Source: Adineta vaga
Lineage: Eukaryota; Rotifera
Direction of reading: 5' to 3'
NCBI GenBank assembly: GCA_021613535.1
Contig: CP075493.1
Span: 6,758,001-6,822,000, forward strand
Length of the DNA stretch: 64,000 nt
Part shown: piece after piece, positions 1 through 12,194 of the stretch
Numbering within the stretch: the stretch's first letter is position 1
Layout: every line of letters starts with the position of its first letter
Notes under the pieces: model-generated
The model's input: the letters and a program-made list of their open reading frames with translations, nothing else
The model's database searches: none
Told to the model about the DNA's origin: nothing
Translations under genes and position numbers: made by a program

Positions 1-159
1 TACTCACGATTTTGATATTCGTATCATTATTCCTGTCTTGTGTCACCTTCGTTATCAATAATGATGAAGCAATCAAATTAAATGAATGCAACGCTTGAAT
101 AGTTTGGTCGTCGTATCATTTCATTTCTCTTTTCATCCTGTGGTTTGTGCTTTAAACAG

Positions 160-664
160 ACAATTACATTTAAATCATACGATGACAAGAACGACGATCA
201 CGTCTGTCAAACATGATAACCATGATGATCTTGTACATACCAAAACTTTATTCCGACGACATTCAAAAGGTCCAATTATGTTCAATGGTTGTTCACCATC
301 GGGTGATGTGATTATTATTGAAAATATTAGTCCGAAAAAACATTATGATTTAGCTGGCTGGTATATTGAACGACAAACAGAAAATTATCCCATGCTTCGA
401 TATATAATTAAAAATCAATTTCTTCTTCCACCATTAACAACTGTTGAACTATGGTCGAGTATCGCAACACCAGTTCCTAATCCACCTGAAACTCAAGAAC
501 AACAACAGCAACAACAACAATCATTTGTTAGTGTAAAAACAAAAATTTTAACATGGAATAAAGCACGACAATGGAGTGTTACGCGATTATATGATCATAC
601 AGGACGTGAACGAGCTATATTCTCACATCGAACATTGTCATTATCAGATAAGGAAAACGAATAG
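160..664 (+). CDS. Lamin-tail-domain protein, 3' terminal part (5' exons outside window)
   Basis: Last exon of a protein carrying a lamin tail (LTD, Ig-like) domain. The run GDVIIIENISPKKHYDLAGW followed by YIERQ, a central WSS and a later LTWNKARQWSV track the beta-strands of lamin and invertebrate intermediate-filament tails. A splice acceptor (tttaaacag) ends at 159; the rod domain would lie upstream of the window. The LTD is interrupted near 500-520 by a run of seven Gln in a loop. The C-terminus is SLSDKENE, so there is no CaaX prenylation box. This favours a cytoplasmic invertebrate-type IF protein or an unprenylated lamin-like protein over a classical B-type lamin. The fold assignment is by pattern recognition; the gene identity is not resolved. 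Confidence 0.7.
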
Positions 665-1255
665 TTATAATAAAATGCAAATATTTGTAAAGATAACCTT
701 GAGACAATGTCAAAATAACATCGATTATTTACAGCAAATTTTTAAGCTTTTTGCTACTTGACAAGAGAAAAATATATCACATTAAGTGATGAGAAAATAT
801 TCGGTGAGTAATCGATACATATCTAATAGGAAATTATTTTCAATCTTAGATCATATTAAGTTGAAGAATAGTTCTTCGTTTCTTTTCGTTGTCGCTTCAT
901 TCAAAACTCATAATACATATTTTAACAGATCATAATATAATGAAATAGACTATTCATAGTGTTTATGGTAAACAATAATAATTTTATTTAATTTTATGCC
1001 GATATCGTAAAGGTCGATTACTATGTGTATACATATTTTCTAGTTCGAACTAACCTTGTATATGAGAAAAAAACAATCAACAAATTGGTTGAAAATAGAC
1101 AAACTAAATGGAACGATTGTAGTGAATTTCATATATCAAATAGGATTGCTTAGCTTTTGAATGAATATAAACAAAATATATCATTCAAACTCCAAAGAGC
1201 ATATTGTTTAGTCTTTAATCGTTGAATTAAATACACGTGTAATATATAGTCTTAT
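665..1255. other. Intergenic region, no gene seen
   Basis: AT-rich spacer between two convergent genes (lamin-tail + and PSME3 -). It should hold both 3' UTRs. No coding exon or repeat could be supported. Confidence 0.6.
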
Positions 1256-1855
1256 TTAAACATAATTATTCACATGTCGTCGATGAAATGTTTGTCTTTC
1301 AATGAGATGTTTATTTTTCATTAATAAATTACATATACGTAGAATTGAAGATTTCATTTCAATGAGCATTAATTTCAAATTTCGATGTAATTGATCGTCA
1401 AGATTTGAAACTAAATGATAATTATCATCTAATTTCGGTCGTTTAAATAATTCTTTATTTGCTAGAGCACGTTGTTCACGATATTCAACAATTTGTCCCA
1501 TACGGATAATACAATTTGCTTTCATCGATGCGATATCATCAAGTATTTCATTTTGTACAACAATACGAAAATCATCACTTTCACTATACGATGGAATTTC
1601 TAATTCAAGCCACAAGGTTAAATGTTCAACTATTTCAATAAAATCTCGTAAATACTTTTGAACTGATTGAATAAGTTCGTTCAAATGTTTCGAATCATTC
1701 TGATTGGAAGATTCATCAGTTGAGAAAATTTCACTTTTAAGAAAATTCTCGATTTCATAAGCACGTTCAACAAGATTTGAAAGAGATTTTTCTGCTTGTT
1801 GTTTGATAGATTCATGTAGTTCGATAAATATATGTTTATGTTTCTCAATATCCAT
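1256..1855 (-). CDS. PSME3: Proteasome activator PA28-gamma-like subunit (REG gamma)
   Basis: Single-exon gene of 199 residues. The C-terminal half matches the PA28/11S activator helical domain: a stretch LTLWLELEIPSYSESDDFRI corresponds to the family's VQLLIPRIEDGNNF segment, followed by the long helix with IIRMGQIVEYREQRA (activation-loop region) and a last helix with LIEMKSSILRICNLLMKNK. PA28-gamma forms a heptameric ring that caps the 20S proteasome and promotes ATP- and ubiquitin-independent degradation, mainly in the nucleus. The N-terminal half is acidic and Ser-rich, as expected for the inter-helix insert, and the total is shorter than the vertebrate ~254 residues. The start is the ATG 111 bp downstream of the POLD2 stop on the same strand, so co-transcription is possible. 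It is the single ancestral-type PA28; only similarity to gamma, not alpha/beta, is claimed. Confidence 0.8.
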   Translation of the reverse strand: MDIEKHKHIFIELHESIKQQAEKSLSNLVERAYEIENFLKSEIFSTDESSNQNDSKHLNELIQSVQKYLRDFIEIVEHLTLWLELEIPSYSESDDFRIVVQNEILDDIASMKANCIIRMGQIVEYREQRALANKELFKRPKLDDNYHLVSNLDDQLHRNLKLMLIEMKSSILRICNLLMKNKHLIERQTFHRRHVNNYV

Positions 1856-1966
1856 GTAAATTTATTTTTTTTTATTTAATCTTTCTCTTTTTACAATATG
1901 AACAGAAGAACAAACAGAAGAAATGGTTACTATTGTTTATAGAATATCGAAATGTACCGCCAAATT

Positions 1967-4320
1967 TCATTGTATTATTTCAGGTATTTGATTTTCAAAA
2001 GAAATTTCATGACATTCCAATGTATTTAAGTTCAAAGCCACACATGAATTTGATTGTGCAAAAGATGGAATACAGATCATACGAACTTGAATATCATTAG
2101 GTCCTAAAATGAAATCTTCATAAGAATCAACTGTTTGGAGAACAAAGATTTCGATCGTTGAATCTTCATTTCAAAATTGATTAGAATAATTTACCTTTAA
2201 AAAGACGAGTTTCAAATTTTGGTTGATTTCCAGCAAAGAAAATATGTGGTGTATCATGAATAATGAATGGATCATCTTTAACATATGGATAACAACCTAA
2301 GACAAGATAATAGTCTCTAGAGATAAAGTCAACGTGCTTTCACATACTTAAAGTATCAGGACATGTTGGTGCAATGACACCCCATGTAAGACAATTTTCT
2401 AATATCTGAACACGATTATCAATTGTTGATTGAAGATCAATATCATCAAGATTTTGGCCTGATGTTCCAAGTAAACTATTATGATCAATAAATAAAGTTC
2501 ACGTGATGAACAAAAAAGAAAGAAAGAAATTTTTTGCTTACCGAAGATCACCAATTTGAAAATCATATGGATTTGTAAGACAATGCGTTGTTTTGCGTTT
2601 GCTCGACGTTGGAAACATGCAAGGATGTAATGGTTGTTGTGGTAACATATGACAACTAGAATAGTATAAACTAAGACTTCATCGACAACAAGATTATTAA
2701 TCTATTCTTACCTTGGATCATTTACACCGGGCATAATATCAATATCCATGATAGCCTATGAATAAATAAACTTTGATACAATAAAATTCCATCTAATAGA
2801 ACATTACATACAGCAATTTTATCGAATAATTCATCAATACTTTGCATTGCTTCTACGCTACTAGCAGCCATTTTTCGTGTCAAATATTTCGCCTAAATCA
2901 AATTTGTGATGATTTCTTCTTCGAAGAGAACAATTTTTCGATGAAAAAAACGAACTTGATTTGTTGTATCTTTTAATCGATTTGAACTTTCGATCAAATT
3001 TCCAGCAACAACAAATCGAATGGTATTACTAAGAATAGCTTGTAATTGTTTCGATTGAATATTTGTTGTTTGTGTTAATGAATTAATTAACGATTCAAGT
3101 TGATTAAATATAATCGATGTTTCAGATAAAAGAAAGCCAGAAGCAAATAACATATATCTAATATATATAATTTCAATTTTATACTTAGAGATAGTTTTAT
3201 TTCTCTTACTTATCCTCTTTTGTTGGTGTTATTTGTTTTGGTATGGTAAGTTCTTTGAAACAGTACTCTTTGACTATAAATACACCTTTATCATTTTCAT
3301 AACCATATACAGCCACAACAATACCTACAAATAAACGATGCTTATGAAATAAGTTTTATCGATCTGAACATTCTTTGATGCAATATCAAAAGAAACAAAG
3401 AATTCTGACAGAGTCCACCGATTCTTTGTTTACTCACTGCCGAAAAGAACTATATAACATACGAAGATTTTAAATTTCTCAGTTATTTCTATGAATTTCA
3501 TTCTTTCCTTGCTTAAACTGCATTATCATCGTCTCCGTTTACCAGTAACAAATAGATTAACGTCAATATTTCCATCGAGAACAATTCGTTGTGATTCTTC
3601 TTCAAGAATTAATTTATCCGTTGGATCAACATAGCGTTTTCGAGGTGGTTGTAAATTAAAACCATTCTAAAAGATATACATACTCATTTTCTCTCTATCG
3701 ATCATTCAATAAGATATTACTTCATTTGCTATTTGTTTGATAATACTCGGTTTTAAAATCATCTGTTTAAATAAAATACCAATGAGAATACATTCTTCAT
3801 CCAAGACAAGATCATTCATTTTCTTAATCGGTATTTTTGAATCTAAATTTGTAACAAAGATACGATGTGGATTCTATGAATTGATTAAATCAAACTAACT
3901 CCAACGATTTTCTGCTGCTTTGTTTACAGCTTTTCGCATTGATCCAAGACGTTCAGCATAGAGATGAGCATATTGTACATCAAAATGACGATTGGTCAAT
4001 AGAAATCGATCTGATAAATTGATCCATTCTGTTTCATGAGTGGGTTGTCGTTGAATATTTGGAACTACTACGACTGATGGTTTTTTAGGTGAAAGTACTA
4101 GTTTAGTTGATGGTACTGATGCAGGTGCCGGTCCTGGTGCTGGTGAAGATGATGGTAGTTTTGGTATTTCTTCTTCTTCTTCTTCTTTCTTGATTTCTTT
4201 CATTTCAACAATTGATGATGGCTTTGGTTTCGTTACTGAAGAATCATTAGGTGGTGTTGTTTGCGCCGGATTTTTAAAAAATGATGTAATTGATTTCTGA
4301 TTTTTATTACTTTTCGACAT
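1967..4320 (-). CDS. POLD2: DNA polymerase delta small subunit (p50), with N-terminal PIP box
   Basis: Eleven phase-consistent exons give about 530 residues: 4320-3928, 3873-3721, 3666-3543, 3324-3210, 3157-2956, 2892-2812, 2755-2712, 2655-2542, 2475-2348, 2296-2195, 2103-1967. Recognisable p50 blocks are SDRFLLTNRHFDVQYAHLYA near the start, LIGILFKQMILKPSII, YGYENDKGVFIV, RFVVAGNLIESSN, AKYLTRKMAASSVEAM, the DIMPGVNDPS loop, LPQQPLHPCMFP, LLGTSGQNLDDI and HIFFAGNQPKFET. POLD2 is the regulatory B-subunit of the replicative polymerase, an inactive phosphodiesterase with an OB fold. Unusually, residues 8-15 (QKSITSFF) form a perfect PCNA-interacting box in an N-terminal extension of about 100 residues that is Pro/Ser/Glu-rich; vertebrate p50 starts almost directly at the conserved block. 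It lies between SAMHD1 and PSME3 on the same strand. Confidence 0.93.
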
Positions 4321-4517
4321 GATGAGCTCAAGAAAATAGATCTTAAAATATATAAAAGAGAATATAAAAGTTAGTGCGCACGCACACTCTCAAGACGCTA
4401 AATTCGTCATGAAATTACATAAAAAATAAAACTAAATTAAAAAAAGAAAATTACAAAACTATAATGAAACGGATTTCTTGAAATCGGGACGTTGCTCAAT
4501 AACACTGATCGATGATG

Positions 4518-7500
4518 TCAGTACACGTTCATTACTTGCAATGCCGTTATCCACTGTTCACTGCCCTATAATCAGAAAAGAAAATTCATGTATAAATGCA
4601 AAATAATATATACATGGAAAAGCAGCTGTTTTATGTTAATATAGCTCAATTAACATGCATGTTTCATTTATTAAAATGTTCACAGCATAGAGTAAAATGA
4701 GCAAGAGAACATAATGTCATGGACATTTCTGACTGGAATCTAATGTACAATCGTTGACTTTCAATTTTAACTGAAAAAAAAAACAAACAACAAGAAATAT
4801 GAATAACTATCTATGAGCAGTATTAATACAAGCGATTAAAAGTATGACGAGAAAGAGATTACTAAATGTTCAGAAAAAATGGTGTAGCAGCGCACAAACA
4901 AAAATCCAAACATCGTGAAGACAATCAATCATGTAAATGCAAATAAATATTCTGAATCAAGTTTCACAAAGTACCTTGGGTGTTGGATATCCTTTTGCAA
5001 TACAATATTCTTTGAAACCACAACGAACAATCGAGCATATATTATGATCGCGATTTTTACAATAAAGTCGAATATCACGTTCACGAAATGTTTGCGGTAA
5101 AAGTCTTGAAACCTAAATAGAAAAGTAAATCTCTTTCGTAAGTAGAAAAAATAGAATTCATATTAACAAACTTGGTCTTTGGAAATTCTTGTGGCTTTAT
5201 TTGGGTAGACTTTAGTATAGAACCACATATTACGTATAGGATCTTCACCTCGATCACCACAGCTAAGTTCCACTGCCTAAAATAATGAAATATAGAGAAT
5301 GTAGTGACAACTATTGAATGAATATTAGATCGACAAATGCGTGGTGTACTGTATTGCGAACTTCAGAGAGTATGCTCAAGATATGTGTCTACCTGTATAA
5401 TTAGATCACTTGGTGTAAGATGATATTCATTTTCATCAAAATGATAATGCTTAATAATATCTTGACAAGCATTTTTACACGCTTTCTAGAAAATAAAAGA
5501 GAGTATTTTTCTTTTCTTTGTTGTTTATGACTCACTTTAGTAAAATCGACGGTGAATGATACGTGTGTATTTCCAATATAACGATAGATTTCTAAGAAGA
5601 AAAATGCTAAATCAAATCCATTGAAAATAATCTGTTATACCTCGATTTTCAATTTTTTCGATAATTTCTTTTGCTTTCATCATATTTGGATGATGTGAAT
5701 GTTTAATTAATGTTGTTATATGATCATCTATCTGATTGAATGTATACATATCGTCAATTGTTTGGGCAAGACGAATATCACATTTTCTAAAGAAAACATT
5801 CTGCATCATTTAAATAACTTGAATTTTTCTTTCCATACTCGTGTGCATTTGTAAAGAATAAATAATCATTTGCGATGATAAAAACTTCTTTATACCTAGA
5901 AATTAGATGTTTTGTAAATAGATTTAACCAAATCATTCTCATATGTTCTTACATTAATTCAATTGCTTTCACAACTGGATGTTGATATGCACGTCGATGA
6001 AGATCATCACGAATGCGATAAATTTCATAGCATGCTTTTACTTCCTTAAGAAAAGAGAAGAAACGAAATCAATGAGATTTATATCTAGTATAAAGAAGAA
6101 CTTACTTTATCGCGTAAACATAGATGAAATTTACCGTCATCAGCTCGTATTACACGATAGAATTTTATAAAACGCATATGTTCAAAAGATATTTTTGTAC
6201 CCAAATAATATGAATCACGTGCAAAATAATCGAATTTATCAACATCAATGCCTGTTAATTTGTTTGAAACAATCTATTGAAGATTTGATACATAAATTTA
6301 ATCTTTACAAAAAGTCAAGAAATGTTCATACTTCGTAAAGAAATGATTTCGATATATCTCGACCTTTGTATGGCCAAATCTTTAAAAAAAGAAATTATTT
6401 ATTAACCGGATGGTTACATGTTTCATTTTTCAGAATGTGCTCGAAAACTGTACAAGACTTAGCCGTATGAATGCACCATCCGATGATTACCGTATTACCA
6501 AATCAGTAGAAGATGACAAAAATAACGGAGACAATGCGAGAGGATAGACTTTCTGATTACTTGCACAAATGTCGCCGCTAACAATCAGGGATCATGTATG
6601 ATACTCCTGTAGCCAATCGGTTAAAATAATCATTCATTTTTTCAATTATCTGTGATTATACATGAATGGAAAGCGTACATAGGATTTGACGTGTAGATAC
6701 TTACTAGATCAGTAGTTTGTTCATCTAATTCACCAAAAATCAATTCTTTTATAAATATAAGATCGATTTCATATAAATTAACTTGTCGAAAAAACGGCAT
6801 TAAATTATTTTTTTCGATCATATAATCAAACATTTTAATCGAAGCTCGTTCATGCTAGATAAACACAAGATTGTTTTTATTTAATACAAATGAGAATCAC
6901 CTACTTTCCATTTGATTTCTGGTCGAAGTTCGGCTATAACTTCTTCGAACATATGAGAATAAGGTCCATGTCCTTAGAGAATTCAATTATTAGTTAGTGT
7001 ATTCATGATTTATATTCTGAACTAACCAAGATCATGGCAGAGTGCTGCTATCTGCACGCATAGAACATCTTCAACTGTTATATTTAATTCCGGTTGTCGT
7101 TGACGAAGTTGTGATATTAATTCACCAGCAAGATGACAAGTTCTAAACAAAGTTATATTCATTTTCGATCATCTCAAAATATGTATTTACCCAAGTGAAT
7201 GTTCAAATCGTTGATGACATGCTCCGGGATATACGTAATAGGATGCGCCAAGTTGTTTTAATCGACGAAGTCTTTGAAATTGTGATGTATCTATGATCTT
7301 TACTAATAGCCAATGTAATTCAATACAGCCATGTATGGGATCATTGAAAATCTATCGGAAAGAAGGTCTCATCGTACCAATGAAAACGAAATTCATTCTT
7401 CTTACTTTGGTGTCTTGAATTGGGTTACTAAAAAATAAACGAAAAATCTTTTGGTTTATGAGATTACAATCAACTAACTTTTCATGATAAGAATCTGTTA

Positions 7501-7579
7501 ATACCGGTGATATTTCGAGATCACTTGTGGATTCTAATTTATGACGTTTAGGTAATGGAGAAAAGTCGTCGTTGGACAT
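4518..7579 (-). CDS. SAMHD1: SAMHD1-type dNTP triphosphohydrolase lacking the SAM domain
   Basis: Sixteen short exons give about 519 residues: 7579-7479, 7427-7406, 7351-7191, 7142-7027, 6972-6905, 6854-6705, 6379-6332, 6273-6106, 6044-5953, 5886-5839, 5786-5641, 5591-5536, 5485-5393, 5276-5172, 5112-4975, 4565-4518. After a short KRHK-containing (nuclear-signal-like) leader the HD core begins with [20 protein letters not shown]. Metal and catalytic residues are intact: His of RFEHSLG, HD of LCHDLGHGP, His of WKHER, Asp of GIDVDKFDY. The enzyme cleaves dNTP to deoxynucleoside plus triphosphate and limits dNTP pools. No SAM domain precedes the HD core, unlike vertebrate SAMHD1 (626 residues). 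The last exon (48 nt after a 409-nt intron) is the least certain. A strong acceptor lies 12 nt before the ATG. Confidence 0.92.
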
Positions 7580-7591
7580 GATTATTTACAT

Positions 7592-7606
7592 CTGAAAGAA
7601 AAAATA
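7592..7606 (-). promoter_or_regulatory. Candidate trans-splice acceptor before SAMHD1
   Basis: On the minus strand TTTTTTCTTTCAG lies 12 nt upstream of the SAMHD1 ATG, with no coding exon before it in the 107-bp gap to the upstream gene's stop. A 3' splice site without an obvious local donor is what a spliced-leader addition site looks like. A short 5'-UTR cis-intron cannot be excluded. Confidence 0.45.
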
Positions 7607-7686
7607 ATCAAAGTAAATTTTAGCCGTATTACAAATGAAATAGATTAGTTATGCAGAAAAAAGAAAACTTCAAGAAAATAAATTGA

Positions 7687-8662
7687 TTAATGCGATGATT
7701 GCACAAGTTGTAAGTCAAACCTAAATGAATTTAATGATTAGATATGAAAATGAAAATTTAAGTATTATGTACCATTCATTGATTTCTTCACCTTGACTAC
7801 CGAGGTTATTCAATGGAATGGTTACCTTTATCAAAGAAGATGTGAATGAAATCATTGTTAAAACAATTCGATCTTACTTCACGATCACGAATTGCAGCTG
7901 GATCTGTTTGATTTGATGCCTTTATGTATAAATTTCCTTTAGTCACATGTTCAAATGTTGAACAGAATGTACATGGTTCTTTCCAAGAAATCGCTGCATT
8001 TTCAACAACAATTCTGGTATGTTTTTCTATCTCATTGTCATGTGTACCACTCGATTGAATTAGCGAAAATGATAAACATATTTCTGGTGCATAGATCTGT
8101 GCAGGAAGTATTAAGCCTTGTGCATCAAGTAAACGAACAATTAATTTACTTCGTTCATCATCATATCGAATCGATAAATGTAAACGACCAGTTTTGCCAT
8201 CAGGATGAACAACTGAATCATATTCAGATAAGATCTGTTGACGGTCGATAGTGACATAATCATCAGCTATATTATGTTCAGCAGAATCATTTTCAACAAT
8301 ACGCGAACGTAAATCTTCATCTTGTAAACGACAGATATCGGATTTTTCTTTGATTATCTTACCTGTTGATTGTAATTCAGACGAATGAAAATGATTATTA
8401 GCATCAAGGTTAATAATTTCATTTGGTTCACTACGAGATACTGGTCGATCATTTTCTAAACCTTGCATGTTAGATGTACTACGTTTTTTTTCCTAGAAGA
8501 AAATAGTGATTTACATGAGAGATTTTTAAATACAAAACCGAATATTCTATTCTCTCTTACATCTTCCTCTTCATTGTTATACCAAGAAGCAATATATAAA
8601 ACAATCGTAATAATTGAACATATAATAGTTGCTAGACAAACTTCACAAAAATTGATCGTCAT
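7687..8662 (-). CDS. Membrane-anchored single C2-domain protein (synaptotagmin-like)
   Basis: Four exons (8662-8561, 8492-7878, 7825-7773, 7720-7687) give about 267 residues. Residues 6-27 form one hydrophobic membrane segment (CLATIICSIITIVLYIASW) with almost no lumenal part, followed by a polar linker and then a C2 domain starting at GRLHLSIRYDDERSKLIVRL with VRLLDAQGL, as in synaptotagmin C2A domains. The domain ends with the typical EWFDL strand encoded across the last splice junction; the stop comes eight residues later. Synaptotagmins normally have two C2 domains; only one is present here. Ca-binding loop aspartates are sparse, so Ca-independent membrane binding is possible. The start could be 48 nt further upstream in the same frame. 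No closer family can be named. Confidence 0.75.
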
Positions 8663-9627
<965 letters not shown>

Positions 9628-9698
9628 ATATCCAATCAAACGTATTATCTATAACATAACATAACAGCAACAGTTTGTTTGTTTGTTTTTTGTTTTTA

Positions 9699-9704
9699 AA
9701 TAAA
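9699..9704 (+). terminator. AATAAA poly(A) signal of RPS25
   Basis: Canonical AATAAA 72 bp after the RPS25 stop and before the DCAF7 acceptor, preceded by a T-rich stretch. Confidence 0.6.
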
Positions 9705-9770
9705 ACATCAGCAGAAGAAGAAAAATAATCCATCTATCTAAAAGAAAATTCTTATTGAAATACTACTACC

Positions 9771-9788
9771 TTTCTTTCTTTTATAGAT
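9771..9788 (+). promoter_or_regulatory. Candidate trans-splice acceptor before DCAF7
   Basis: A pyrimidine tract and ttatag stand 2 nt before the DCAF7 ATG, inside a gap of only 161 bp after RPS25. This is best explained by a spliced-leader addition site or a very short 5'-UTR intron. Confidence 0.5.
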
Positions 9789-11124
9789 ATGTCTACTACT
9801 ACGACTAGTAATCCTCAAACTAAACGAAAAGAAATTTATAAATATGAAGCACCATGGATGGTTTATGCTATGAATTGGTCGATTCGACCTGATAAACGTT
9901 TTCGTCTTGCTCTTGGATCATTTGTCGAAGAATATAATAATAAAGTAAGAGATAAATTCTTTGAATTACATATTTCATTTCGGTTTTTTTAGGTACAAAT
10001 TGTCTCATTAGATGAAGAAACATCAGAATTCGTAGCAAAATCAACGTTTGATCATCCATATCCAACAACAAAAGTGATGTGGATACCTGATACGGTAATT
10101 ATCAAATGAAATTGATGCATTTTTAATACATTATATCTTTATAGAAAGGTGCTTTTCCGGATTTACTAGCGACAAGTGGTGATTATCTCCGAGTATGGCA
10201 AACAAGCGATAGTGGTACTCGTCTAGAATGTTTACTAAATAATGTAAGCATTTTTAGAATAGATTATGGTTATCATATATGTATATAATTATTTATTTAG
10301 AATAAAAATTCTGATTTTTGTGCTCCATTAACATCATTTGATTGGAATGAAGTTGATCCCAATTTAATTGGTACATCTAGTATTGATACAACATGTACAA
10401 TATGGGGTCTTGAAGTAAGTTGTTCATATGAATTTCGAACAAAGAATCTATTGCTCAACAATGTTTTTTTCTTCTTCGTTTTTAGACTGGACAAGCAATT
10501 GGTCGAACCAATCCAGTTAGCGGTCATGTCCGCACTCAATTAATTGCTCATGATAAAGAAGTTTATGATATTGCTTTCAGTCGCGGAGGTGGTGGTCGTG
10601 ATATGTTTGCATCCGTTGGTGCTGATGGATCTGTTCGAATGTTTGATTTACGTCATTTAGAACACTCAACGATTATTTATGAAGATCCTCAACATCATTC
10701 TCTATTACGTCTTGCATGGAATAAACAAGATCCAAATTATTTAGCTACATTTGCTATTGATTCAATGGAAATTGTTATTCTTGATGTTCGAATTCCATGT
10801 ACACCAGTTGCTCGTCTAAATAATCATCGATCAGGTGTTAATGGAATTGCATGGGCACCTCATTCTGCATGTCATATTTGTACTGCAGGTTCGTAGAAAA
10901 ATAATTTTAATATGAAATTATGAATGAAGACGAGTCTTTTTTGTTTTTCAGGTGATGATCGTCAAGCATTAATCTGGGATATTCAACAGATGCCACGTGC
11001 GATTGAAGATCCTATTCTTGCTTATACGGCCGAAGGAGAAATCAATCAGGTCCAATGGAGTACGACTCAACCAGATTGGATTGCAATTTGTTTTAATAAT
11101 TTTCTCGAAATATTACGTGTATAG
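9789..11124 (+). CDS. DCAF7: DCAF7/WDR68 WD40 scaffold protein
   Basis: Six exons (9789-9944, 9993-10094, 10145-10243, 10301-10414, 10486-10888, 10952-11124) give 348 residues, near the 342 of human DCAF7. Identity is very high throughout, for example [66 protein letters not shown] and the C-terminus [10 protein letters not shown]. The protein is a WD40 propeller that serves as substrate receptor for DDB1-CUL4 and as scaffold for DYRK1/HIPK2 kinases; plant TTG1 is its homologue. Only the first dozen residues (Thr/Ser-rich) differ from other animals. It lies downstream of RPS25 in the same orientation. Confidence 0.98.
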
Positions 11125-11400
11125 TTCATTTTCTTGTAGACTAGTCCATTGTTTTATTACTTTCGATACATAACATATGCGTTCAGATTCTTTTTCTTTA
11201 CTTATTGTACAGTTTTTCATTTTCCTGAATGATGGAAATCTCTCTTCCGATATATAGCAGAGCTTGTTTCGTTGCTTTTTTGTATAAAAAAAAGTTGGAA
11301 TTTAATTCGAATTAAAATTTCAAAGATGTCGTCAGAATATGAATCTTTTTCTTTTATTATTTTCAACATCTTAATGAAGGACAATTTCTTCATTGAGCAA

Positions 11401-11440
11401 CAACCAATCAGATGTACCTTTCGGCTGTCTCTATAAATAC
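11401..11440 (+). promoter_or_regulatory. Histone H4 core promoter (CCAAT and TATA elements)
   Basis: A CCAAT box (caaccaatca, 11401) and a TATA box (ctataaata, about 11431) lie about 105 and 75 bp before the H4 ATG at the spacing expected for a Pol II core promoter. This suggests H4 has its own promoter rather than belonging to the upstream gene pair. Confidence 0.65.
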
Positions 11441-11509
11441 TATGACAAACATTCTATCGTGTGTCATTTTAGATTTTCTTCTTTGTTATTCATATATTAA
11501 ATTTCGAAC

Positions 11510-11881
<372 letters not shown>

Positions 11882-12194
11882 ACTAAAATGAGAATAAAAA
11901 CAAACAAACAAACAAAGAGAACATTTGATGTTTCATGTTGTGTGTTAATAGTTGAAATATTGTAAATTCTCTCCATGCTTTTATTTTTGCTTCGCATAGC
12001 TTCTTCTTCGTCTTCTTCTTCTGCTTATATATATATCTCATAAATTTCTCTTCATATTCTCTTGTCGTGTTGTTTGCATATCAAATGAAAAAAACAGAAA
12101 ATATTAAATGAAACCACTATTGTGAAAAAGGTGATCGTTTCAGAATGGTAGAACTTGATTTTTATTGAAAATTCAACATAGAAAAAACAATAAA
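11882..12194. other. Convergent 3' region between H4 and TRMT2A
   Basis: Holds the AATAAA of H4 (11893-11898) and a cttctt-rich simple stretch around 12000-12022. Nothing coding seen. Confidence 0.6.

Noticed and set aside
3874-3900. A 26-nt intron in POLD2 after the ENRW residues
   Set aside because: It is too short and the next exon would then be out of frame. A 54-nt intron with donor GTAAAC at 3927 joins in phase 0.
4518-4565. Alternative longer SAMHD1 end through a further splice at 4535
   Set aside because: An extra intron of about 45 nt would be possible but has a weak acceptor; the simpler stop at 4518 was kept with low certainty.
5839-5894. SAMHD1 exon starting at the ctag acceptor at 5895
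   Set aside because: That start gives the wrong frame; the acceptor eight bases further in restores the family-like [10 protein letters not shown] sequence and the downstream phase.
11882-12000. Histone 3' stem-loop after H4
   Set aside because: No inverted GGCTCTT-type hairpin is present; a AATAAA signal is.
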